DNA of 64,000 nucleotides, from contig NW_026461017.1 of the NCBI RefSeq assembly GCF_021730395.1, forward strand, positions 1 through 64,000, read 5' to 3'. Numbering within the stretch: position 1 is the first letter of the stretch; each line of letters starts with the position of its first letter. This DNA is from Mercenaria mercenaria. Taxonomy: Eukaryota; Mollusca; Bivalvia; Venerida; Veneridae. Of the stretch, positions 54,998 to 64,000 are shown one piece after another. The notes under the pieces are model-generated. The model saw only the letters and a list, made by a program, of their open reading frames with translations, was not told the DNA's origin and did not search any database. The translations under genes and the position numbers were made by a program.

Positions 54998-55690
54998 AAC
55001 TGACTTGCATTTTACTAGGAACTATTACACTCCCTCTTTATTTTCATCGTTACTTTAAGTTATGATAGAACTTTCATGAAAAATAGGTGTTGGAAAAAGT
55101 GATGTTCTATTAACAGGCGCGTAGCTAGGGCATTCTTCATAGTAAGCAGAGGTAATGCGTAGGGGTCTTGGTATCCTCCCCATGACATTTTTTTTTTTCA
55201 TCTGAGAACCGCAAATGGTGCATTTTGGCGTGTATTTGAAGCTAAACATTGCACGAAAACCTTATTCGTTCTTAATCTTTTACATAAGATGTATTATTTT
55301 ACTAGGTATGCGTGTAATATTGCACGTGCAATTTGTGGTTTATTGATCCATGTTATATGTTTGTAGTATTCAAAACAGGTGGTTGGGGGTAACACACTTT
55401 CAAAACATCATTATGACTGGATAACAAGAGATGTTTGTATAAGTATATATTCGAGACGTGTTAAAAGGAATTTTGCTATAACTCCAAACTGAATACTAGT
55501 CAACAAAGACATGCTAAGTTTCATGATATTGTTACAAATGTACCAAATAAGAAACTGATGCCTTGCATAGGGAAAATATTTCGGCGAATGTCATCGACGT
55601 CTGCATTATGTCAACTTCGTTAAGATGTATTATTATCTTTTCTTCAACTAAAACAGTATTCTGCAAAATGTTTCTTACTCCTTTTAAATT
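54998..55690. other. Noncoding stretch
   Basis: No gene is recognised. A T run at 55189-55198 is the only simple feature. Confidence 0.35.
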
Positions 55691-55707
55691 ATTTTGCAGT
55701 TTGTAAT

Positions 55708-56012
55708 CGTGATCTTGCGCTTAGCGCTTCATGCATCTCTTTCTCTGGCGAGCTGTAAAGCGCAAGATAGCGATGGTGAAGCCATCGTGATTTCGCGCTG
55801 TGAACACTTTGCGTATTGTGAAGCGTGAAGTGCGAAATCACGATGGTGAAGCTAAACATCACGGTGGTGAAGGGAAAATTTCGAGGAAAAAAAAAAAAAA
55901 AAAAAACAAAAACATTTCGTGCTTTGTCATTTTGATCTCGCGCTTCGGGTATCGCCTTTCCATGACAGAGAAGCGTGAAAGACCAAGCACGAGATCACAA
56001 CGGCGAAGTGCG
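55708..56012. repeat. Cluster of inverted and direct GCGCGAGATCACGATGG-like motifs
   Basis: Motifs such as CGTGATCTTGCGCTTAGCGC, AGCGATGGTGAAGCC, GTGCGAAATCACGATGGTG, GATCTCGCGCTTCGGG and GAGATCACAACGGCGAAGTG alternate in both orientations over 300 bases. An A run of about 20 lies at 55889-55908. The pattern suggests a palindromic MITE-like element; clear ends are not found. Confidence 0.55.
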
Positions 56013-57805
56013 AAACTATGAAAATTTCAGGCTTTAACATTAGCATTGGGCAGATTTCGTACCAACAATATTGAATCATAAAACAAGTATTTAAACGTAG
56101 CGGGATTGTTGATATAATATTATCTAAACGACATCTAAAACCAAGTATTACACTGAAATCTTGTTTTGATGATTTTTAAAAATGTTGTTTAAGGTCTTTC
56201 GAAATATTATACATGTAATTTAGTTACGTAATACGCATTGAAAATATTATATCACCAATTATATAGAAAGAGCATATTTATCTCACTCTGAATTGGTTGT
56301 CAAATTCTGTAATATCGTATGACTTGTACCGGTGTCAATAGCGTAAAATTTAAATAGGTGTAATGAATGGATTTCTATTGAATTTTATTTTCTATGGAAT
56401 AATAGTTGATAATTTCATACACTTAAGTACAATTTTAACATATATCTATGATATCAAAGGCTGAGCGTGAAGCTATTATATCTTTTTTTTTTTATTTATA
56501 TACCGTTAAGATAAAGTAAATATTACGTCTGTGCAGGCAGTGTTATACAAAAAGTCATATTCAAAAGATTTTAGCCTTGAAAATGTATTTTTTTCCCGAT
56601 TTCTCAACCAACATTTTATTAATTGTTAACATTGTATTATAATTTTGTTATAGAAATTTCCTCCTAGACAGCGTATGATTGTAATATTTCACATGGTCAG
56701 GATTATTACAAAAAAAGCAATCAGATAGTAGGATTATGAGATAAATTGCAAAACTGTACCTAAATTGTTATTAAACTACAGACAATTGGTGAATTTCAAT
56801 GCACGTTAAGGTATAGGTCTATGTTTCGGAGAAAAAAGTTCGAACGTCATCAAATCATAGAAAGAAAGCATTGTTTTACATGAAAATTTAACAGCGTATA
56901 AAACATTTATATTACTCTACAAAACCATTGTCAATTTACTGATATATGTACTGAATTCCGGAAAGGGGCTGCATGAAGGGGCCGCATTTCTGGACAGTTC
57001 AGCGCCTTTAAAAACTCACCATTTTTTAAAAGATGTTACACGTCTTCGTTTTGATGCATTTGCAACATCGTGCGAGTGTTTAAACTTTACATAACTAGGT
57101 AAAACATCGTTTTTGACAATTGTTTACATTTATTTCTTTACAAATGGCATTCTTATTTAAAGGGGGAGAACTCATTAAGAATATTTTAAGTATCCAACTC
57201 TGTGGGACAGAACAGTAAAACATGTATTGGACAGATAAGTTGTGTGTCAAGATGCTGTTCATTCGTTAAAAAAATCTGTTGTTTTGTGATATACTGCTAA
57301 ACCTTAAATCAACTAGTCATATAAATCAGTTTGCTATACAAATAATGTCTATAAGAAACAGGTCACTTTATTTTTAGTACAAACTCGGGTTATAACGAAA
57401 ACGCACTTGCTTGTCCCGATGAGTTCGCTAAAACCGGAGTTAACTGTACTTCAAACACAATATGAAGTAAGCAATGATAGTGTATGAAGCCATCTCCGTT
57501 GCATGACACTAGCCAATTAATTGTGTATGGTTGCCAGATTTTCACTGGATCAAGGATGGAAAATGAAACAAAAAAGAGAGAAGAAAACGACGAGAAATTT
57601 TGGTGAACTGGGTCCACCCTATGCTTGCTCTGGGTAACTTTTGTACATCATTTCAAAGTTATTACAGCTCGTCTGATACTTAAACTTTAACAAAATATCA
57701 TCTTACCTGTCTTATCATCTGTTGCTAATTCTGTATTGCAAATGGTGATTATGAATCTAAGGGGAGTAAGTTAAAGTATAAACAAACCAATCTGCTCTTA
57801 TATTG
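56013..57805. other. AT-rich noncoding stretch
   Basis: No coding exon, RNA gene or repeat edge is recognised. Confidence 0.35.
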
Positions 57806-59560
57806 TGCCTTTGTATTGTGCCTTTGTAGATTACAAGAAAACGTTTGATTCTGTCGATCGTATGTGTTTATGGAATGAATTGCTGCAGCATAACATTGAT
57901 GACAAAGTCTTGAGGCTAAATATGCAATGTATGATAAAGCCAAATCTTGTGTAAAGAGTAGCCAAGGTCTATCAAATTTCTTCATTATAGCTCAACTGGT
58001 GTACGACAAGGTGAAAATGTATCACCAATCTTATTTTCTGTTTTCTTGAATGATTTAGTCTCACGTATGCCTATTTTTTTCAGGACTAGTGGAATTATCA
58101 AACAATGTAAAGGACCTGCTAAGTGATGAAATGTTTTCAAGTTATTTTTGTTGCTTTATGCAGACAATACAGTGTTATTTGCAGAATCTGAAAATGATTT
58201 ACAAACTGCATTAAATGTTATGTCAGAATATTGTTATATTTGGAAACTTACAGTTTATTCCAATAAAACTAAGGTTTTTATTTTTCACGTGTAAAAATGC
58301 GAAATAAGCCTTCCCTTTATTATAATAATGCGGCACTTGAAGTAGTAGATGACTTCAGTATCTAGGAATTTAATTAACAACAATGGTTACTTCAATAAAA
58401 CTAAAATGTATTTGGTTACCAAGCTAGAAAAAAAATATGTATGCTCTGTTGAAAAAAATGTAGGAAGTTGCAGCTAAGTATTGATTTACAAATTACGTTT
58501 ATTGAGTCTGTGGTTCAACCAATATGGATCAGAGGTATGGGGTTGTGGTGATGTTAGCATTGTCAAAAATTTCAGCTTAAAATGTTTTAAAAATGGTACT
58601 GAAGGTTAAAAAAGTCAACACCTAATGTCATGTGTTTTTTTGGCGAGCTTGGTGTATTACCAATAGATGTTTTAATTAGAAATAGAATATTGAACTACTG
58701 GTGTACAATTATTAATGGTAAAAAAGAAAAGAAAAAGAAACTGTATACTTTACAGGTTCACGTAGAGACTCCATCAGAAAATGTAAATTATTTTTCTTGG
58801 ATTTCATATGTAAAAGAACTTTTAGAGTAACTTGGATTTGCTGAATACTGGTTGAATCAATCAGTATTTTCACCAGTGTATTTCTGCAATATTGTACAAC
58901 AGAGGTTGAAGGCCAGTTTATTCAATCTTGGAATGAAAAAATCTTTGCAAATTTCCAGAAAATGTTTGTGTTACAAAATATTTATAACAGGTTTTACCAA
59001 CAAATCTCGCAATATTCATGTGTCATTTCCGATGTAGGAACAATTTGTTACAAGTTGAAAGAGGGATATTTTTGAATATTGAGCTCAATAACAGGACTTG
59101 TTATCTGTGTGATAATACATCTTTAGGAGATGAATTTCATTACATTATAGAATGTCCGTACTTAAATTTACACAGAGTTAAATATATACCAAATGACTTT
59201 CTACAGTCAAATGTAATGTCATTTCAACGTTTTTTTCATAGTAATGATAGTACCCTTCTTTTTAAGTTAGCATTGTTTGTACAGAAAATACCTCAATTTT
59301 TTTTTGGGAGGAATAGGTTTTTGTCACTGGCAGTTATTTGCTGGCCTGTTAAAACACTGTTTTCAAACCTGTTTAATTCTAAATGTACACCGTCTTTTAT
59401 CTTTTAGCTTACAAAATATTTGTATCAGAACTATTATGACTGTAAAACTACTGTTTTATTTTATGTAGGCCCTTTAAGTGTTTGTTTTGTTAAATTTGTT
59501 GTTATTATAATACTGATGCCCGTATGGGTCCAGTTATAAATAAAATCTTGAAATCTTGAA
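57806..59560 (+). mobile_element. Decayed LINE 3' half with zinc motif and CTTGAAAT tail
   Basis: The parts in order are RT motif A (CAFVDYKKTFDSVDR near 57808), motif B (VRQGENVSPILFSVFLNDL near 57995), motif C as LYADNTVLFAESEND near 58156 (YADN for YADD, so one catalytic aspartate is lost), FFGELGVLPIDVLIRNRILN at 58630, and CYLCDNTSLGDEFHYIIEC at 59098. Many stops and shifts occur. The 3' end reads GTCCAGTTATAAATAAAATC with repeats of TTGAAATC. The start is doubled (ATTGTGCCTTTGT twice). The family is the same as at 14264-15127. Confidence 0.85.
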
Positions 59561-60221
59561 TCTCACAGATTTCCTCCCTTGACGTACATTTAACGTTTAC
59601 AACCGCTGTGAGGAGTGTGTGAACAAACATAAAAAGAGATTGAATCTGATAACCAGACTTCCATATCTGTTTCTTTTTCTTCAGTTAGTCACCTGTAAGA
59701 CACTTAATATACAGTAGTGTATATTGTATGCACTTGTAAATAAGTCGCATAATTAGCACGAACTTAATGGAGGGTGCACCTATAATTACAAGATACGATA
59801 AAAGGCAGATTTATGAAGTCGCAGCCTCTCCCTATACGAATACATGCCCAGAGAGAGGGTCCGATTTCCCTTTCAGGAAGAAAAAGAAGGCCAGTCTTAA
59901 CATAAGCACTTTTGCACGGTGCGACGACAAGTTTGGTCGCTTTCATAATGAGACTGAAGGAGAAAAAGAAAAACTCCAAGTAGGCAAGATGATAGAATGT
60001 GTAGAATAGAGGGTGGGTGTGAGGGAAGATTTGATATTGGTGAAATACTGCTAACTCACTTCTTTACAATTTAAAAGTTAATATTCTAATCAAATAGGTC
60101 TACTAAAGGTCGGGTTTCACATTTCCAGTTCTTATTTCCAGATCCTCAAAGCGATTACCTTTAACTGCGTTCATTTAAGTGTACCGTATTGCGGAAGTAA
60201 TCGCTGCGGGGAGTTTTATAA
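59561..60221. other. Noncoding stretch
   Basis: An 80-codon frame (59767-60009) rich in Lys and Glu has no recognisable domain. Nothing else is seen. Confidence 0.3.
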
Positions 60222-60716
60222 ATGTTCATTGACATAACGAGGACGGTACCCATGTGCAAACGGGTAGGTATCATTGTTTATTTTCATCCATCGTCAGAGG
60301 TACCATCAAAAACAGCGACGGGATGCATATAATTGACATTTTATCAACAAAAATACTTGCAAGTACACGATCCATTCGTTTTGTAGTTGAGTATGCATAG
60401 TTTTAAACCCAAAGGGGAGTGCCAAATTCAGTTATCTCAACTTCGAACAAAAAAATACGTCTCAAAACGTCAATTACATGAATTTCGTTACATTTTCTTC
60501 AATTTTGTAGTCATATCAATATTATTGAGGACTGATATTTTCACCAGTGCGAATTAATGCATTTCCTCGGACGAGTCTGTCTTTAAAATGTTCAACATGC
60601 TTAAATATATGTCATACGTTGGTATTGTTTTTATATACCCTATACAACCTACATGTATATAAATCACACGAGGGCGGTATCGCTCACTCGAGTAGGTACC
60701 CGAATAACCAGTGTGA
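60222..60716 (-). repeat. Right member of the 0.5-kb inverted repeat pair
   Basis: Its outer edge, GAGTAGGTACCCGAATAACC followed by AGTGTGA at 60716, is the reverse complement of the start of 53323-53840. Its inner edge, CATAACGAGGACGGTACC, matches the other inner edge. The middles are less alike. The two may be TIRs of one 7.4-kb element or independent copies of one repeat. Confidence 0.7.
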
Positions 60717-60795
60717 TTTTTGTTGATCAGCAGTTTATTGGAGGCCATTGTTGGCCCTTCTTGGCCCCTTAGAAATGGCTCTTTGGCTGTTGGCC

Positions 60796-61986
60796 CACTA
60801 AACGAAAGTAGTGGACCGTCCTTCCGAAGTTCGTGACGCGCCTAGCTAAAAAAGTATTTGATATAAATTGATGAAAACTTGTATGAATCTTTATTATGAT
60901 ATGAACTTGCGTAGCTCCTATTTTTCGTCTGGCTCCGCCCCCTATTTTCAGAGTTATGGCTCCTGAAATAGGCAAAAATGCACATTTTTACCTTGTGACA
61001 TGCCTAGCTCAAAAAGAATTTGATATAGATTCATGAAATCTTGCAAGAGTCTTAACCATGATATGGACTTGCACACCTCTAATTTTAAACTTGCTCTGCC
61101 CCCTATTTTCAGAGTTATGGCCCCTGAAATAGTAAAAACAAATGCATATTTTCACATTGTGACACGACTGGCTCAAAAAGTATTTGATATAGATTCATTA
61201 AACCTTGCATGAGTCTTAATCATGATATGAACTTGCGCAGCTCCTATTATTCATCTAGCTCCGCCCCCTATTTTTAGAGTTATGGCCCCTGAAATAGTCA
61301 TAAATGCACCTTTTCACATTGTGACATGCCTAGCTCAAAAAGTATTTGATATGGATTCATGAAACCTTGCATTTGTCATAATCATGATATGAAATTGCGC
61401 ACCACCTATTTTTCATTTGGGTCCACCTCCTATTTTTAGAGTTATGGCCCCTGAAATAGTAAAAAATGTATATTTTTACCTTGTAACGCACCTAGCTAAA
61501 AAGTATTTAATATAAATGGTTTAAAAAAATAACTTGCATGAGTCTTAATCATGATATGAACTTGCACACCACTAATTTTTTGGCTGGTTCCACCCCCTTT
61601 TTCTTTAAAGTTATGGCCCCTTATATAGTAAACAATATTCAATTTTTCACCTAATTATGTGCCTAGCTCAAAAAGTATTAAATGTAAATTCAGGAAACCT
61701 TGTTGGAGTCTTTATCTTGATGTGACCTTGCAAACTTAGCATTCTTCTTGAGAATTTTAGCTCTTATTACAGAGTTATGGCCCTTGAAATAGCCAAAATA
61801 GTGGATTTTTAGTTTGTGATGCTCATAGCTCAAAAAGTATAGGGCCTAGAATAATGAATCCTTTTCATAAAATATTTGTTGTGGCTATACCCCGTTAAGA
61901 CTGCAAACATTTGAATTATTGCCCCTTATCTGTGACAAATGTACCAGTGGGGTGCACACCCTGTGTCCTACAGACACATTCTAGTT
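60796..61986 (+). mobile_element. Satellite-cored Helentron-like nonautonomous element
   Basis: A 5' hairpin CCACTA/TAGTGG (60798-60817) and a 3' hairpin TGTGTC/GACACA (61962-61978) followed by TTCTAGTT bound the element. The core has six diverged units with GAGTTATGGC landmarks at 60951, 61112, 61277, 61439, about 61608 and 61772, a mean period near 163 bp. Each unit repeats TAGCTCAAAAAGTATTTGAT and CCGCCCCCTATTTT or variants. The layout is the same as in the pearl-like element at 20728-21899, with different sequence. There is no coding capacity. Confidence 0.8.
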
Positions 61987-62639
61987 CTGCACTGAAACAT
62001 GGTTATGTATCATTAATGGATGTTTAGAACTATTTTGGAAGGGCAAACCCTGTATTGTTGGCAAAACTTGTGGCCCGATCCTTGTGCTTTATATAAGTTT
62101 AATTCACCATGCATTTATTAACTTGTAAGCTTGCCATTTCTGCTGTATGATTTGTGGATTTGTACCGAAATTTAAAACAACAGAATATGATTATACTAAA
62201 CTTTTTTTGCAACTTTTTTATGAGACTTCAGTGTCATCAGCTCGGTACTTCCCGTACGGATTGTTAGTGGCAAAATTGGGGTAGCAACGCTTCATGTCCG
62301 ATTCCAGTTAAACACAAAACATTTTCGAACTTAATAGATTTAAAAATTCTTTATCTAATGTAAAGTTCCCTTGAATAGTAAGCTTCTTTTCTGCTATCAT
62401 TTCAAAGTTGGTATCGAACATCTATCGCAACATCCGCCATTTTACAACCGACGGTGTGTGATCCAAGTGTATAATAATAAAATGAGATTAGTATTGAAAA
62501 TCGCTCGAATCTTGTCCCACACATTTCAATTTTGAGGAGTGCAATGGATAAGAAAGAGAAGTCTGTTAAATTTATAGAAATAAATGGGGACTTTTTTGGT
62601 TACAAACAAAGATATTTGAGCATGTTACGAGAACTGTGT
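61987..62639. other. Noncoding stretch
   Basis: No feature is recognised. A 68-codon frame at 62532-62738 overlaps the start of the next repeat block and has no domain. Confidence 0.3.
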
Positions 62640-64000
62640 TCTTATGTAAACTGTACCGTGCCTCTGAATTCTCTTCCTATTCTCCACCGACTGAGCTCCT
62701 GGGCATACGACAAAATATGGAATGGAGTCTCGGAGTGAGATCTTGGAGTGACCTTTGGGTCTAATTTTGGAGTGAGATTTTGGAGTCAAATTAGATGTGG
62801 TTTGAAAGTTATTAAGATTAAAAACAGTGGAGTTATTGGTGAAATTAATAAGACGAAGTACAATACTGTAATGATTGATATATGTTACTGTCGCTGTTGC
62901 TGCTGCTGTTAATGGAGGTGGTGTTTGAGGTGAAGATTATGATATTGATGATGGTGGTGCTGCTGGTGACGATAGTATTTTCAATGATGATTACTGACGT
63001 TGTGATGACAGTGGTGATGGTGATGATAATGGTGATGGTGATTAAGTTGTAGAGGATGATGATTGTTGCTGCGGTTGTGATGAAAGTGATGATAGCGATG
63101 GTGGTGATGATAATTAATTAATTTAATTAACTAAAATAATGTTGTTCAAATTTCTGTGACAAAAGTCATACACTTATGAAACAATTTCTTTGTGTAACAA
63201 CTGAAATGAGGGAGATGACAAAACAATTGACCTTAAAGCCTTCTAATAGTAAGAGCAAAATTTATATATTGTTGCCTGTTATCATTCAAGAAATGTTACA
63301 GATCAGAAGACATGGTAAAAGGATCGTTAATAAATGAGTCCCAGAAGCATGCAGCGGGGGAATGATATCATATACTTGCACTGATAAGTGTGTTTAATGT
63401 ATAATGTAAACAAGGTTAATGTTTTCATGTTTGGCAAGATGTTTGTTGTATAGAAATTCAAATCTCTTATAAAATAATTTAAAAAACTAAAATATTCCAT
63501 TAATAAACTTTCCAGTTCAATATTGCTATAATGACCTCGAAGATTTTTCTGATGCTGATGTTAATGATGATTATTATTTAAAGATTTTAAACCTAATATG
63601 CAGTTAGTCTATTTAAATAATTGCTTCAAAAATAAATGTTTAATTACACTTTCATCATCACAAACATCAATAATTTTCATTAGGAACAACAATATAAATC
63701 ACCATCATTATCATCTATATGCCGTTATTATTTCACTGACAACAATGTAATGAAAAGGTCTTTATCGCAATCAACATCTTCATCAACAACAACAAAATTA
63801 TTATCATCATCACCATCTATATGATCATCACCACTAGCAGCAACAATAAGATAAATCAAAACAAAGTCATAAGAAGCGACTTAACTATCGTCCTTCTTTT
63901 TCCCGCCATTTCTTAATTTAACAAATAACAACACCATCATCGTCATCACTGTATTAATATCATCAGCAGCATTTTCATCATCAGCATTATAGAAAACATA
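62640..64000. repeat. Trinucleotide-rich repeat block related to 42030-43160
   Basis: CAAAATATGGAATGGAGTC (62711) and GGAGTGAGA repeats match 42069-42105. GATGGTGGTG-type repeats fill 62910-63110. GACAAAACAATTGACCTTAA and AGCCTTCTAAT (63218 on) are the reverse complement of 42683-42712. TTCTGATGCTGATGTTAATG (63547) matches 42542 directly. CATCAT-rich sequence follows from 63650 to the end of the window. Confidence 0.6.

Noticed and set aside
1-64000. CRISPR arrays, bacterial operons or contamination
   Set aside because: Repeats with regular unique spacers are absent, intergenic DNA is very AT-rich, a spliced gene is present and the repeats are of metazoan type.

Overview
The window looks like repeat-rich nuclear DNA of a bivalve mollusc, most likely a heterodont clam (genus not fixed). 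The reasons are a C1q-domain gene of the bivalve type, satellite-cored elements with about 160 bp units ending in a hairpin (pearl/Helentron style), several tRNA-derived SINEs with AAATAAA-type tails, and CR1/Jockey-group LINEs. No rRNA, CRISPR, bacterial operon or complete host gene is visible. Host protein-coding content is small: a C1q gene on the minus strand (29720-32564) with a decayed coiled-coil exon, the first exon of an ENDOD1-like secreted nuclease (52599-52949), and one unidentified reading frame with a signal-peptide-like start that runs into a LINE remnant (38588-39166).

Region 1-26000 is an array of related units, each carrying a tRNA-Ser(GCT) gene. Seven tRNA loci are seen: four identical intact genes (1977, 7729, 17518, 24215), one with two changes (25861) and two broken ones (2672, 4358). 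Two kinds of 5' flank alternate along the array, which suggests an ancestral unit with two tRNA genes. The array has been split by later insertions: a minus-strand retroposon tail (5277-6004), a TTAA-flanked MITE (6555-7400), a SINE plus a LINE (8013-15293) that itself holds a 3.9 kb inverted-repeat element (10331-14252), a 77 bp insert with a hammerhead-like core (17180-17256), and a 5.9 kb foldback-like element (18220-24127). A pearl/Helentron-type terminal hairpin sits in the array units, so the tRNA amplification may be linked to that class of mobile DNA.

Region 26000-33130 holds short repeats and the C1q gene. Region 33129-39660 is a 27 bp minisatellite split by a long minus-strand CR1/L2-like LINE (33661 to about 38200), which carries a nested LINE tail and an LTR-like insertion. 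Region 39660-52600 is mostly AT-rich noncoding DNA with a second TTAA-flanked element (44181-45691), SINEs and a 139 bp palindrome (47808-47946). Region 52600-60720 has the ENDOD1-like exon, a pair of about 500 bp inverted arms (53323-53840 and 60222-60716), a hAT-like MITE with a 47-base G run, and a decayed LINE (57806-59560). Region 60796-61986 is a satellite-cored Helentron-like element, and the end of the window is trinucleotide-repeat DNA related to a block at 42-43 kb.

Most of the sequence is nested mobile DNA. The parts most likely to be active are the intact tRNA genes, the C1q-domain exon and the ENDOD1-like exon. Family names come from motif recognition by eye; no database search was possible.
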